Numbered from the stretch's first letter, positions 45,988-56,208 are shown. The stretch: 64,000 bases of DNA from UBA7359 sp038142205 (GCA_038142205.1 JAYQJO010000001.1:2046001-2110000), one strand, 5' to 3'. The notes: generated by a model not told the origin, from the sequence alone. Numbers and translations: made by a program.

Positions 45988-46644
45988 TTAGCTTTCGCTG
46001 TCGTCTTTTGCTTCTTCACCTTCTGTTTCAGCAGCTGCTGCTTCTTCTGCATCATCAGCAGCACTCGCTTTAGGAGCGTGGATTGCTGCAACAGATAGAG
46101 AGTCATCTCCACCGTGTAAAGTAGCATATAACTGAACACCTTCAGGTAGAACCAAATCACTCAGGTGAACAGTTTGATCAAGTTCTACTTCTAACATATC
46201 AACTTCAATATATTCAGGCAGATCTTTGGGTAAACATACAATATCAACTTCAGTCATGGTATGACTAACAACACCACCGCCTTGTTTAACACCGACAGCC
46301 TTTTCTTCATTAATAAAGTGAAGCGGTATACGCATGGTTAATGCTTCGTTTTCACTCACACGTAATAAGTCGATGTGTAATAACAAACGTTTGTATGGAT
46401 GACGTTGTAAATCTTTCAGTACAACCTTTTCTTTATCCTTACCTACATTTAGCGTCAAGATTTGTGAATAGAACGCTTCGTGCTCCAGATTATGCATTAC
46501 ATCGTTATGCGGTAATGTAATCATCACTGGTTCTTTGTCGGTACCATAAACGATACCAGGTAATTTGCCATCGCGGCGTAGGCGGCGGCTCGCACCCTTC
46601 CCTACATCTTCGCGTTTCTCGGCGACGAGTTCAAATTCATTCAT
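45988..46644 (-). CDS. rplY: Ribosomal protein bL25, CTC form
   Basis: A 218-residue long (CTC/TL5) form of the 5S rRNA-binding protein bL25. The N-terminal L25 domain (VAEKREDVGKGASRRLRRDGKLPGIVYG) is followed by the TL5 C-terminal domain (EVDIVCLPKDLPEYIEVD) and an acidic alanine/glutamate-rich tail. Escherichia coli has the short form without the second domain; the long form is common in other gammaproteobacteria. Confidence 0.95.
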   Translation of the reverse strand: MNEFELVAEKREDVGKGASRRLRRDGKLPGIVYGTDKEPVMITLPHNDVMHNLEHEAFYSQILTLNVGKDKEKVVLKDLQRHPYKRLLLHIDLLRVSENEALTMRIPLHFINEEKAVGVKQGGGVVSHTMTEVDIVCLPKDLPEYIEVDMLEVELDQTVHLSDLVLPEGVQLYATLHGGDDSLSVAAIHAPKASAADDAEEAAAAETEGEEAKDDSES

Positions 46645-46756
46645 TTTTATTACTACTCCAAATTAATAGTTTAATAATGGTTTTTATTACCTCTTGACCG
46701 CGACCAGTCAGGAGAATGTGTGCAAAAAGCTGATCCAGAAACCCTGATCTAAAACC

Positions 46757-47710
46757 TTAGTCCAAAAACATTGAGCTTAAGGATTCGCCTTCCGCGATAC
46801 GACGCATACTCTCAGCCAGCATGGCTGCCACACTGAGTTGTCGAATTCTTTCACAGCCCGCTACTTCTGAGCGAAGCGGGATTGTATCTGTTACTACCAA
46901 TTCATCAAGTCTCGAGTTGTCTATATTTTGCAGTGCTTTGCCGGAAAGTACCGGATGTGTACAGTAAGCAACGACTTTTTTAGCGCCAAAATCTTTCAAA
47001 GCACCGGCTGCATTACATAAAGTACCGGCGGTATCTACCAGATCGTCAATAATAACGCAGGTTCGGCCATCTACATCACCAATAATGTTCATAATTTCAG
47101 ATTCGTTTGGATTCGGGCGACGTTTATCGATTATGGCCAAATCCGTATCATCCAAGCGTTTTGCCAACGCACGGGCACGCACCACACCGCCAACATCAGG
47201 CGAAACAACCATTAAGTCCGGATATTTATGCTTCCATAAATCACCCAAAAGGACTGGCGAGCCATAAACATTATCAAGTGGAATATCGAAAAACCCCTGA
47301 ATCTGGTCTGCATGCAGATCAACAGTTAATACTCGGTCTATGCCTGCTGCTGCAATCATATTAGCAACTACCTTAGCGGTGATCGGCACTCTTGAAGAAC
47401 GCGAACGGCGATCTTGTCTGGCATAGCCCAGATAAGGAATCACTGCTGTAATACGTGTTGCTGAAGCGCGGCGTAAGGCATCGGCCATGACGAGTAATTC
47501 CATTAAATTATCATTCGTCGGCGCACAGATAGGCTGCATGATATAGCAGTCCCGGCCACGCACATTCTCATTAATCTCAACCATGACTTCGCCATCGCTG
47601 AATTGACTGACTGTGGCTTTGCCCATAGGCATGTTCAAATATTCAGCCGCTTCTGAAGCTAACTTCGGGTTAGCGTTACCGGTGAATATCATCATATTGG
47701 ATATGGTCAT
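46757..47710 (-). CDS. prs: Ribose-phosphate pyrophosphokinase
   Basis: A 317-residue enzyme that makes PRPP from ribose 5-phosphate and ATP for nucleotide, histidine and tryptophan synthesis. It has the FTGNANPKLASEAAEYL start, RQDRRSRSSRVPITAKVVAN, and the PRPP-binding VIIDDLVDTAGTLCNAA. It lies 28 nt downstream of tRNA-Gln, so transcription could run from the ispE-tRNA side. Confidence 0.97.
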   Translation of the reverse strand: MTISNMMIFTGNANPKLASEAAEYLNMPMGKATVSQFSDGEVMVEINENVRGRDCYIMQPICAPTNDNLMELLVMADALRRASATRITAVIPYLGYARQDRRSRSSRVPITAKVVANMIAAAGIDRVLTVDLHADQIQGFFDIPLDNVYGSPVLLGDLWKHKYPDLMVVSPDVGGVVRARALAKRLDDTDLAIIDKRRPNPNESEIMNIIGDVDGRTCVIIDDLVDTAGTLCNAAGALKDFGAKKVVAYCTHPVLSGKALQNIDNSRLDELVVTDTIPLRSEVAGCERIRQLSVAAMLAESMRRIAEGESLSSMFLD

Positions 47711-47738
47711 GATGTGTTTCTCTGACTATTTATAAATA

Positions 47739-47815
47739 TGGCTGGGGTGCGAGGACTCGAACCTCGGAATGCATGGATCAAAACCATGTGCCTTAACCAA
47801 CTTGGCCACACCCCA
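47739..47815 (-). tRNA. tRNA-Gln (anticodon TTG)
   Basis: The minus strand folds into a full cloverleaf. Its acceptor arm TGGGGTG pairs with CACCCCA, with a G discriminator and an encoded CCA. The anticodon stem CATGG/CCATG encloses the loop TTTTGAT (anticodon TTG), and the T arm CCGAGGTTCGAGTCCTCG has the standard T loop. The U1-A72 pair and G73 are normal for tRNA-Gln. It sits between ispE and prs, the usual gammaproteobacterial location. Confidence 0.97.
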
Positions 47816-47841
47816 ATAAATCTTTAAAACGTCTGAACACT

Positions 47842-48693
47842 TTATCTAGACTGTTCAGTCGCTAATCGTTCTAACAAAGGCGATTTATTCATCCCCTTTA
47901 CAACATATCCCTGCCATTCTGTCGGCAACTGTGCTTTAACTGCTAATGCTTTTTCTTTATCGGCAAAAGGAGCAAATAAACAAGCACCTGTCCCCGTCAG
48001 CTTTACTGGTGCAAATTCGCCTAACCAATCCAGCGCTTTTGCCACCTCTTTATAGTGATTTCTCACCACATCTTCACAGTCATTTCTACCTCCTCCCTCG
48101 AGGAAGTCGCGTATTGTGATTGCAGGCGTATTCCGTGTCAATTCCTCTGCATTAAATATTTTTGCCGTTGCCACACTGCAACTCGGATGAATGACCAAAT
48201 ACCAAGATTCTACTGGCTCTATTGGCGTTAAGTTTTCACCTACACCTTCTGCCCAAGCTGCATAAGCATGCACAAATATCGGGATATCAGCGCCTAGAAC
48301 CAAACCTATCTCACTTAATTCTTCTACAGATAGGCCTGTTTGCCATAATTCATTTAATGCCACCAGTGTAGTGGCTGCATCAGAACTACCACCACCCAAA
48401 CCACCACCTTCAGGAATATTTTTTTTCACATTGATATCAACACCAAGCTGACAGCCGGTTTTTTCTTTTAATTTCCGGGCCGCTTTAACAACCAAATCAT
48501 CTTCAACGGCTACACCGGACATGTCTGAACTACGTGTCACCTCGTCTTCATCCAGAATTTTAAAATCAATTTCATCCTGCAATTGAATAAACTGAAAAAC
48601 CGTTTGCAAAAGATGATAACCATCATCACGACGACCGGTGATATGTAAAAATAGATTTAATTTAGCCGGAGCTGGCCAAGCAGAACTCAACAT
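47842..48693 (-). CDS. ispE: IspE, CDP-methylerythritol kinase
   Basis: GHMP kinase of 283 residues in the non-mevalonate isoprenoid pathway. The N-terminal PAPAKLNLFLHITGRRDDGYH and the ATP-binding loop PEGGGLGGGSSDAATTL are clear, with the C-terminal LTGTGACLFAPF motif. It follows lolB by 23 nt. The lolB-ispE-tRNA-prs order is conserved. Confidence 0.96.
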   Translation of the reverse strand: MLSSAWPAPAKLNLFLHITGRRDDGYHLLQTVFQFIQLQDEIDFKILDEDEVTRSSDMSGVAVEDDLVVKAARKLKEKTGCQLGVDINVKKNIPEGGGLGGGSSDAATTLVALNELWQTGLSVEELSEIGLVLGADIPIFVHAYAAWAEGVGENLTPIEPVESWYLVIHPSCSVATAKIFNAEELTRNTPAITIRDFLEGGGRNDCEDVVRNHYKEVAKALDWLGEFAPVKLTGTGACLFAPFADKEKALAVKAQLPTEWQGYVVKGMNKSPLLERLATEQSR

Positions 48694-48716
48694 ACTTACT
48701 TATCAATGAATATTTT

Positions 48717-49313
48717 CTATATGTCCCAATTTTGGATTGCTACTTTTAATTGAATATTATCACTTTTAATTTTTATTTTTTCCGGCAATGAAATATCACC
48801 CTGACTAATATAGCTTGAAACACTGACATGAAAACCGGATTGTTCCAAGTTTGTTAATCGCCCTTTATCATCTAATAACAAGTTTGAATAATTAATATTC
48901 GGCTCAGGCAACCCCCTGATCCAATATTTAAGCCCATTTAAATGCACATCCCAACCCAATATCTCACGCAATAATTGTTCTGCATTATTTGCTTTGATAA
49001 CTGTATCTTTAGCTGTTTGCATAACAACACCTGCTGCTGAGCCAGTCAGAATATACGTTCCCTGAGCTAATGGCGCGATAAAACGTAATTCATATTCGCT
49101 CAGGTTTTGATTCCAGAATAACGTGACTGTACCGCTTTCTTTCTCATTTTTTACAGCAACGCGTCCTTTTATTTCCCAGCTTAGAACAGAACCAACTGCA
49201 ATTTGGTGCTCAAGCCAAATTTGTGTTTTTAAATCAGGATCAATTCGCAGCGCTTGCGCACAGGCAGAGAGTAATATGGCAATTGCCAATAGTAGAAAAG
49301 AAAACCGTCTCAC
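48717..49313 (-). CDS. lolB: LolB, outer-membrane lipoprotein receptor
   Basis: A 198-residue lipoprotein that receives lipoproteins from LolA and inserts them in the outer membrane. The lipobox is ILLSAC near residue 18. The body has the expected WEIKGRVAVKNEKESGTVTLFWNQ pattern and the GWDVHLNGLKYWIRGLP segment. It starts at GTG and overlaps the stop of the upstream TPR gene by 4 nt (GTGA), so translation is coupled. Confidence 0.93.
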   Translation of the reverse strand: MRRFSFLLLAIAILLSACAQALRIDPDLKTQIWLEHQIAVGSVLSWEIKGRVAVKNEKESGTVTLFWNQNLSEYELRFIAPLAQGTYILTGSAAGVVMQTAKDTVIKANNAEQLLREILGWDVHLNGLKYWIRGLPEPNINYSNLLLDDKGRLTNLEQSGFHVSVSSYISQGDISLPEKIKIKSDNIQLKVAIQNWDI

Positions 49314-51100
49314 GGTTTAAAACGTTCTATGACTTCTAGCAATGTATCGTCAGTTGGCGTACCTTTTAATGCTGTTTCCCACACTTCCTTTGCTGCTTTT
49401 TTATTGCCCATCACCCAGAAGACTTCACCAAGATGGGCTGCGATTTCAGGATCTTTTCTTAGTTCAAACGCTTGTTGTAAGTAATCAACGGCTTCGTCAA
49501 GTCGACCCATTCGATACAACACCCAGCCCATACTATCGAGAATATAAAAATCGCCCGAGCTAAGCTCATAGGCACGTTTTATATATTTGTAAGCTTCTTC
49601 ATATCGATCAGTTTTATCAGCTAGTGTATAACCTAATGCATTTAATGCCGTGGCATTATCTTCATCTTTAGCTAAAATCGCTTTTAGATCGGCTTCGAGT
49701 ATATCCAGTCTATCCATTTTCTCAGCCAACATAGCGCGTGAATATAAAAGATCCGGATGACCTTGCTCTTCTATGGCTTTATTAAAAGTCGCTAATGCTT
49801 CCTGATAACGTTTTTCTCCAATAAGAATTTCACCTTCCGCTTGAACCAAGATAAGACGATTAGAACCTTTCGCTTTTTGGATAGAGCGAATATTGCCCAA
49901 CGCTTTTTCGATTTCACCTTGCTTTGCAAGAATCAGACTTAAACGAATTCTTGCATCAAAATAGTTCTCACCACCATGCACGCCTTGATACAAACCAATG
50001 GCTTTTTCCAGTTCGTCTGTTTCTTCAGCAATCCTACCCAGGTAATAATTTGAATCAAACACGCGTTTTTTTAATTCCGTTAACTTTATAAATTGCTTCT
50101 CGGCGTCTTCGAGTTTATTTGTTTGCAGATACAACAAACCCAAGGCATAAAGCACGTCTACATTTTCCGGCGCTTTCTCAGCCAGTATTTCAAATTGACC
50201 TCGCGCATCTTCAAATCGTTTTACTTCCGTTAATAGTCGTGCATAGGCCATATGAATATTGAAACTTACATCACCGTTTTTTAAACGCGTTTCCAGCCAT
50301 TCTATTGCAACGTTACTTTCATCTGCTTTTTGTAATAAGGCGATATAAGTTAACGCAGCAGCTTCATTATCCGGCTTTAATTCGATAACGCGTTTAAGCA
50401 AGCCCTTCGCTCGTTCCATATTTCCCATACGTGCCGAAACATTTGCAAAAGCAAAAATGGCGTCGGCATCGTCCATATGGTTTTCCATCAAACGTTCCAT
50501 CAACAACATGACGGCAGTCTTATCTTCTTCACGGCCAAGGAAATTAGCAACCATCCAGAGTTTTTGATCAAGTTGCCCATTCGATGCTTCGAGAATAATT
50601 TCAAGGTGTTTTAACGACTGATCGATGTTTCCTTGTCGCATCGTCATTACGGTCAATACCTGATGTGCATCTGGATTCTTCGGATCAAGTTCGACCCATA
50701 ACTGAGCGGCTTCAAATGCAGCGTCATCTTCACGCGTATAAATAGCAACACGTGTCGCGCGTTCAACGAGCAGTGGGTCACGCGTTGTCCGAGCTAAATC
50801 AAGGTAGTTTTCTATGGCAATATCCAGCCTGCCTCGCTGCCCGGCAATTTCAGCAAGCAGTACTTTAAACAGAATATCTTCTGTTAATTCAATATCGGGA
50901 CGTTTTGGTAAAACGCGTTCTGGTTTCGATTGAGGTTCTTCTTTTACAACGGCTTCTGACACATTTTGCGCTTTTGTTTCTGTAACAGCTTTCGGTTCGT
51001 TACCTGATTCTGGCTGAATACCAACACAGGCTGCCAATAATAGAGCCAATAACAAAATTACGACATTTCGCGTTTGTTTAAGCAAAGAGAACGAAAACAT
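49310..51100 (-). CDS. Large TPR lipoprotein upstream of lolB
   Basis: A 596-residue lipoprotein (LLALLLAAC, cysteine near residue 25) with a charged linker (about residues 30-70) and then tetratricopeptide repeats along nearly the whole length. The last repeats are the best (ALNALGYTLADKTDRYEEAYKYI, YILDSMGWVLYRMGRLDEAVDYL). The gene sits before lolB in many gammaproteobacteria. It probably scaffolds an envelope complex; its partner is not known. It is divergent from hemA over a 260-bp gap. Confidence 0.88.
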   Translation of the reverse strand: MFSFSLLKQTRNVVILLLALLLAACVGIQPESGNEPKAVTETKAQNVSEAVVKEEPQSKPERVLPKRPDIELTEDILFKVLLAEIAGQRGRLDIAIENYLDLARTTRDPLLVERATRVAIYTREDDAAFEAAQLWVELDPKNPDAHQVLTVMTMRQGNIDQSLKHLEIILEASNGQLDQKLWMVANFLGREEDKTAVMLLMERLMENHMDDADAIFAFANVSARMGNMERAKGLLKRVIELKPDNEAAALTYIALLQKADESNVAIEWLETRLKNGDVSFNIHMAYARLLTEVKRFEDARGQFEILAEKAPENVDVLYALGLLYLQTNKLEDAEKQFIKLTELKKRVFDSNYYLGRIAEETDELEKAIGLYQGVHGGENYFDARIRLSLILAKQGEIEKALGNIRSIQKAKGSNRLILVQAEGEILIGEKRYQEALATFNKAIEEQGHPDLLYSRAMLAEKMDRLDILEADLKAILAKDEDNATALNALGYTLADKTDRYEEAYKYIKRAYELSSGDFYILDSMGWVLYRMGRLDEAVDYLQQAFELRKDPEIAAHLGEVFWVMGNKKAAKEVWETALKGTPTDDTLLEVIERFKP

Positions 51101-51360
51101 TCTTTAAAAACCCTTGGTTTACCGATTTTAGATAATCATTTTGTCAGATTAAGACATAAAAGAACACTGCATAAAACCGACCAGTATTCCTGCTAGAATC
51201 TATGATTGTGATGCTAAAATGACGAATTTGTTCAGTGACAACAGATCATTTAATATCTACTGCGTTTTAATCTAGATCAAAGATATACCCTGTTTCCCTT
51301 GTATTCTGATACTGCATGGCACAGAATTTTCATATAAGTTTCATTTAATTAGCAAATATT

Positions 51361-52632
51361 ATGGCAATAGTAGCTTATGGCTTGAATCACGCGACAGCGC
51401 CGATTGATCTTCGGGAGAAGGTCAATTTCGGAAACGACGTTGTGCCTGATGCCCTGCATGAGCTAAAAAATCAAAGTGGTATTCAGGAAGCCGCCATCCT
51501 TTCAACCTGTAATCGCACTGAAATTTATTGCAGTGTTGATCAGGAAGATAACCATAACCCGGTACACTGGCTACATGATTTTCACGGTATGAAACCGGAT
51601 CTATTAAAACCATTCATGTATAGACACCCGCAAGAAAATGCTGTTCGTCATGTATTACGTGTTGCCAGTGGTCTCGACTCAATGGTGTTAGGTGAGCCAC
51701 AAGTATTAGGTCAATTAAAAACTGCGTACCAAAATGCAGTTAGTGCCGGCAGCATTGGCCACCAATTAAACCGCTTATTTCAACATTCATTTCATGTCGC
51801 AAAAGAAGTGCGCAGCAATACAGCGATAGGTAATCACCCTGTTTCGGTTGCTTATGCTGCTGTTCGACTGGCGCAACAAATTTTTGGTGATTTGAGTAAT
51901 CAAACAGCGTTATTAATTGGTGCGGGAGAAACGATAGAGCTTGCAGCAAAGCATTTAAGTGATAACGGATTAAGCCGAATGATTATTGCAAACAGAACAT
52001 TAGAGCGATCACAACGTTTGGCAAATGAATATTCTGTCTATGCAATTCAAATTGGCGATATTCCTAAACACTTGGCGGAAGCCGATATTATTATTTCTTC
52101 AACGGCAAGCCCGTTACCGATTTTAGGTAAAGGCGCAGTCGAAAGTGCAATCAAAGTAAGAAAGCACAAACCGATGTTTATGGTTGATATTGCTGTACCC
52201 AGAGATATTGAAGTTGAAGTTGGCGGAATGGATGATGTCTATTTATATAGCGTTGATGATTTAAAAGACATTGTTCAGGAAAATATGCAAAGCCGACAGA
52301 ACGCAGCAAAACAAGCTGAAAAAATTATTGATACACAGGCACAAGAATTTATGGGCTGGCTAAATTCGCTGGATGCTGTTTCAACTATCCGCGCCTTACG
52401 TAATCAAGCTGAACAAATACAGGAAGAAATTATTCAAAGCGGATTAAGTAAACTACGCAATGGTGCTGATCCGGAAGCCATTCTTCGAGAAGCAGCAAGA
52501 AACCTGACTAACAAACTAATGCATTCTCCCAGTTCCCAATTAAGAAATGCCAGCGCTGAAAACAGAGAAGATTTATTACAGGCTGCTGAAGAACTCTATA
52601 ATCTGAGTAATAGTCCAGATAGAAAGCAATAA
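51361..52632 (+). CDS. hemA: Glutamyl-tRNA reductase
   Basis: A 423-residue NADPH enzyme that commits charged tRNA-Glu to tetrapyrrole synthesis. It has GLNHATAPIDLREKVNF, the catalytic cysteine in ILSTCNRTEIYC, and GLDSMVLGEPQVLGQLK. The NADPH-binding part is ALLIGAGETIELAAKHL and a C-terminal dimerisation helix follows. It starts the hemA-prfA-prmC-moeB series. Confidence 0.97.
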   Translation: MAIVAYGLNHATAPIDLREKVNFGNDVVPDALHELKNQSGIQEAAILSTCNRTEIYCSVDQEDNHNPVHWLHDFHGMKPDLLKPFMYRHPQENAVRHVLRVASGLDSMVLGEPQVLGQLKTAYQNAVSAGSIGHQLNRLFQHSFHVAKEVRSNTAIGNHPVSVAYAAVRLAQQIFGDLSNQTALLIGAGETIELAAKHLSDNGLSRMIIANRTLERSQRLANEYSVYAIQIGDIPKHLAEADIIISSTASPLPILGKGAVESAIKVRKHKPMFMVDIAVPRDIEVEVGGMDDVYLYSVDDLKDIVQENMQSRQNAAKQAEKIIDTQAQEFMGWLNSLDAVSTIRALRNQAEQIQEEIIQSGLSKLRNGADPEAILREAARNLTNKLMHSPSSQLRNASAENREDLLQAAEELYNLSNSPDRKQ

Positions 52633-52700
52633 CTGTATTAGTTATTGAACGTTTATTACCTGTTTCAGGTATCATCTCATTTTTTTTAAAACCAAAACTC

Positions 52701-53783
52701 ATGAAAGAATCATTACAACTAAAACTGGAAAACTTACTGGAACGCCAGGAAGAGCTTGATGGTCTACTCGCTGATCCGGAAAACATTAATAACCAAAATA
52801 AATTCCGCGAACTGTCACAGGAATATGCAGAAATACGTCCTATTGTTAGCTGTTTTAATGAATATCAAAAAACATCAGAAGACATAAAAGCGGCAAAAGA
52901 AATATTAAAAGACAGCGATAAGGAAATGCAGGAACTCGCTGCTGAAGAATTAAAACAGGCAGAAGAAAAACATGTTGAATTAGATAGCGAATTACAAGTT
53001 TTATTGTTACCGAAAGACCCGGCTGATAACAGCAATATTTTTCTGGAAATACGTGCAGGCACGGGTGGCGAAGAAGCGGCATTATTTTCTGGTGATTTAA
53101 TGCGTATGTATTCGCGTTATGCAGAAAACCGCGGCTGGAAAATAGAGCTCATCAGCGCAGCAGAAAGTGATCTGGAAGGTTATAAGGAGGTCATCATGCG
53201 TATTATTGGTGAAGGCGCTTATTCCAGACTTAAGTTTGAATCAGGTGCACACCGCGTACAACGTGTACCGGAAACAGAATCGCAAGGGCGTATCCATACT
53301 TCAGCCTGTACCGTTGCTGTCTTACCAGAAGCGGCCGAGATAGACGAGATAGAAATTAATACGGCAGACTTACGTATCGATACTTTCCGCGCTTCAGGCG
53401 CAGGTGGTCAACATGTTAATAAGACAGACTCAGCAATTCGGATTACTCACTTGCCAACTAATACCGTTGTTGAATGTCAAGATGAACGCTCACAGCATAA
53501 AAACAAAGCGCGAGCCATGTCACTGTTGCAGGCAAAACTGTTAAGTAGCGAACGCGATAAACAGCAAACCGAGCAGGCTGAAAACAGACGTAACCTTGTT
53601 GGTAGTGGTGATCGTTCAGAACGTATTCGCACGTATAACTTCCCACAAGGACGCGTTACTGATCACCGTATTAATTTAACACTGTATCGTCTTGATGAGT
53701 TTCTACAGGGTAGTGTAGATATGGTAATCGACCCATTGATCAGTGAATATCAAGCTGATCTGCTTGCTACATTAGGCGAATAA
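52701..53783 (+). CDS. prfA: Peptide chain release factor 1
   Basis: A 360-residue release factor for UAA and UAG. The GGQ peptidyl hydrolysis motif is in RASGAGGQHVNKTDSAIR and the anticodon-like PxT motif in RVPETESQGRIHTS. The TYNFPQGRVTDHRINLTLY C-terminus is typical. It is followed 11 nt later by prmC, which methylates the GGQ glutamine. Confidence 0.97.
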   Translation: MKESLQLKLENLLERQEELDGLLADPENINNQNKFRELSQEYAEIRPIVSCFNEYQKTSEDIKAAKEILKDSDKEMQELAAEELKQAEEKHVELDSELQVLLLPKDPADNSNIFLEIRAGTGGEEAALFSGDLMRMYSRYAENRGWKIELISAAESDLEGYKEVIMRIIGEGAYSRLKFESGAHRVQRVPETESQGRIHTSACTVAVLPEAAEIDEIEINTADLRIDTFRASGAGGQHVNKTDSAIRITHLPTNTVVECQDERSQHKNKARAMSLLQAKLLSSERDKQQTEQAENRRNLVGSGDRSERIRTYNFPQGRVTDHRINLTLYRLDEFLQGSVDMVIDPLISEYQADLLATLGE

Positions 53784-53794
53784 CGCTTACACAC

Positions 53795-54628
53795 ATGCAA
53801 ATTGTTGATGCGCTTAAACAAGCCCGACAGCAATTGCATGCTTCAGAAAGCGCGCAGCTTGATAGTGAATTATTATTGTGTGAAGTATTGAACTGCGAAC
53901 GTTCACACCTTTATGCTTATCCCGAAAAAGAATTAACAAAACATAATATTGAATCGCTAAATCAATTTATTACCTTACGTACGCAGGGACTTCCCATTGC
54001 ACATATTACAAAACAAAGAGAATTCTGGTCTTTGCTACTTCAAGTTGATGAACACACATTAATTCCCAGACCGGAAACAGAAATACTTGTTGATGCGGCA
54101 TTAAAACTTATTCCAAAAGGCAGCAAGAAAGATATTCTTGATTTAGGTACAGGTTCCGGTGCTATTGCCATAGCTATCGCATCGGAAAGACCACTGGCAA
54201 AGATTATTGCGACGGACAAAAGCGACAAAGCATTACGTGTTGCAATACAAAATGCTGAAAAACACAATATTAATAATATACATTTTATTAATGCTGACTG
54301 GTTTAATATGGAAAACAAGCTGTCTTATGATGTTATTGTCAGCAACCCACCTTATATCTGTAGTGATGATACACATTTAGAACAAGGTGATGTTCGTTTT
54401 GAACCCTTATCCGCTTTAGCATCAGGCAAGGATGGCCTTGATGATTTACGTATAATTATTTGTGAAGCAAAATGTCATTTAAATAAACAAGGGTGGTTAT
54501 TAGTCGAACACGGTTATAATCAGGCTACACAGGTACAACAACTATTTAACGAGAATAATTTTAATTCAGTTACTACAATTAATGACTATAGCGTTAATGA
54601 CCGTGTCACAATTGGCGAAAAAATATGA
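53795..54628 (+). CDS. prmC: PrmC, release factor glutamine methyltransferase
   Basis: A 277-residue SAM-dependent methyltransferase. The SAM motif is DILDLGTGSGAIAIAIA and the substrate-binding NPPY motif is in VIVSNPPYICSDD. The N-terminal helical domain (about residues 1-85) recognises the release factor. The end overlaps moeB by 4 nt. Confidence 0.96.
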   Translation: MQIVDALKQARQQLHASESAQLDSELLLCEVLNCERSHLYAYPEKELTKHNIESLNQFITLRTQGLPIAHITKQREFWSLLLQVDEHTLIPRPETEILVDAALKLIPKGSKKDILDLGTGSGAIAIAIASERPLAKIIATDKSDKALRVAIQNAEKHNINNIHFINADWFNMENKLSYDVIVSNPPYICSDDTHLEQGDVRFEPLSALASGKDGLDDLRIIICEAKCHLNKQGWLLVEHGYNQATQVQQLFNENNFNSVTTINDYSVNDRVTIGEKI

Positions 54629-55365
54629 ATGATGATCAACTTTTAAGATACAGCCGACAAATGATGCTGCCGGAAATAGACGCTGCAGGTCAGGAACGCT
54701 TGAATGAATCACGTGTTTTAGTTATAGGTCTCGGCGGCTTGGGTTCACCTGTATCAATGTATCTAGCCAGCGCAGGTGTGGGACAACTAGTACTGGTTGA
54801 TTTTGATACAGTTGATATCAGTAATTTGCAAAGGCAAATTGTTCATACAACAAAAGATATTGGCCGAGCAAAAATTGAATCGGCCAAAGAACACCTAACT
54901 GCAATTAATCCGGAAATCTCTATTGAATGTATTGACCATGCACTTGATGGCGATGAGCTTTATGCAGAAGCTGAAAAAGCCAATGTAATCGTAGATGCCA
55001 GTGATAACTTCCAGACGCGCTTTGCTTTGAATGAAGCATCGGTTAAAACAAAAACACCTTTAGTCTCAGGCGCAGCCATTCGTTTTGAAGGACAAGTCAG
55101 TGTCTTTAACCCAACTGATGAAAACTCGCCCTGTTATCGTTGTTTATATAATGAAGATGTTACTGTAGGAGAAACCTGTACAGCTAACGGTGTAATCGCA
55201 CCATTATTAGGCATCATCGGTAGTATTCAGGCGAATGAAACATTAAAACTCATCATGGATATCGGCGATACACTACAGGGAAAGCTATTACTGCTGGACT
55301 CACTCTATATGGAAGTCAATCAAGCCATACTTAAAAAAGATCCGGCATGCCCTGTTTGTAATTAA
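54625..55365 (+). CDS. moeB: MoeB/ThiF-family adenylyltransferase
   Basis: A 246-residue E1-like enzyme that activates a small sulfur-carrier protein by adenylating its C-terminal glycine. It has LGGLGSPVSMYLASAGVG for ATP binding, the arginine-rich NLQRQIVHTTKDIG, and paired zinc cysteines (CYRCLYNED and CPVC). Position after prmC suggests MoeB of molybdopterin synthesis, but ThiF of thiamine synthesis looks alike, and no other moa or thi gene is in view. Confidence 0.88.
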   Translation: MNDDQLLRYSRQMMLPEIDAAGQERLNESRVLVIGLGGLGSPVSMYLASAGVGQLVLVDFDTVDISNLQRQIVHTTKDIGRAKIESAKEHLTAINPEISIECIDHALDGDELYAEAEKANVIVDASDNFQTRFALNEASVKTKTPLVSGAAIRFEGQVSVFNPTDENSPCYRCLYNEDVTVGETCTANGVIAPLLGIIGSIQANETLKLIMDIGDTLQGKLLLLDSLYMEVNQAILKKDPACPVCN

Positions 55366-55408
55366 TAGTTTGTATTCTTTTTTCGAAAAAAATATTAACC
55401 CTTACAGA

Positions 55409-55849
55409 CTAAAAATCATAAGAATCAGCATCCATAATCTCTTCAGGCAACCACGTTTCGTGGATATGCAGCCATTTAAGAGACTGACCCGTAGTAAAGA
55501 CAACCGAAGCAATACGACCATTGTTTGTCGGCTTTGATGCAAGCGCATTTCGTTGCCATTCTTCATAGGTAGCAATGATATGACCGTCAAATTCATGTTG
55601 CACAGTAACATTACGAATTTGTATGCGAAAATCATGATTACTTGCATAACCCGCACGAACGGAAGCACTTAAATCATCCAGACCAAGTAGGTTTCCAGCA
55701 GGAGGTATAAATACCAGGTCTGGTGAAAAGCGAGACAAGAACTGGCTATCGAACTCCTCTTCAGGCAATTGACCATTAAACCAACCGCAAAAGAATTGAT
55801 GCAAACTTTCAATTTCATTACGTACTTCGTTTAAAACCAAGTTATTCAT
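55409..55849 (-). CDS. SnoaL/NTF2-like protein
   Basis: A 146-residue protein with the NTF2-like cone fold. It has an N-terminal helix pair (IESLHQFFCGWFNGQLPEEEF), a loop (PAGNLLGLDDL) and then curved strands ending in WLHIHETWLP. The ATG at 55849 overlaps the end of the cupin gene by 8 nt and has the best N-terminus; a longer reading from 55900 lies within that gene. The family contains both enzymes and binding proteins; the ligand is unknown. Confidence 0.8.
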   Translation of the reverse strand: MNNLVLNEVRNEIESLHQFFCGWFNGQLPEEEFDSQFLSRFSPDLVFIPPAGNLLGLDDLSASVRAGYASNHDFRIQIRNVTVQHEFDGHIIATYEEWQRNALASKPTNNGRIASVVFTTGQSLKWLHIHETWLPEEIMDADSYDF

Positions 55850-56186
55850 CGCATTCTCCGCCCTCAGGGCCATAGAAGATGACCCAAACGGCAAAGTCAT
55901 TTGTATAGTTCAAAAAACGATGCTCTAAACCTGCCGGAACAAAAATAAATGAGCCCTCTTGAATAGGGATATTTTTTTCACCGTTAAAAAAATCTCCTGA
56001 GCCTTTTGCCACGACATATATTTCGTCTCGTGTATGTGGCGTCTGCGTGTCTGTTTCACCCGGCGTATATAGTCTTGCTTCCATGGAACCATTAGCCAAC
56101 ACCGGAATTGATATATAACCTTCAGGCGGAGGCCCTAAATTTATAGCGTCTTCAAGACTTGAAACCATCGTAGACTTATTATTCAT
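55842..56186 (-). CDS. Cupin-domain protein
   Basis: A 114-residue single-barrel cupin. Motif 1 contains THPHTRDEIYVV-like residues (QTPHTRDEIYVVAKGSG) and motif 2 reads EGSFIFVPAGLEHRFLN, giving two to three metal-binding histidines. It is translationally coupled with the SnoaL-like gene that follows. The start lies 22 nt from the end of the cassette-like segment upstream. Confidence 0.85.
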   Translation of the reverse strand: MNNKSTMVSSLEDAINLGPPPEGYISIPVLANGSMEARLYTPGETDTQTPHTRDEIYVVAKGSGDFFNGEKNIPIQEGSFIFVPAGLEHRFLNYTNDFAVWVIFYGPEGGECDE

Positions 56187-56208
56187 AATTAGTTTTTCTT
56201 TTTTAATA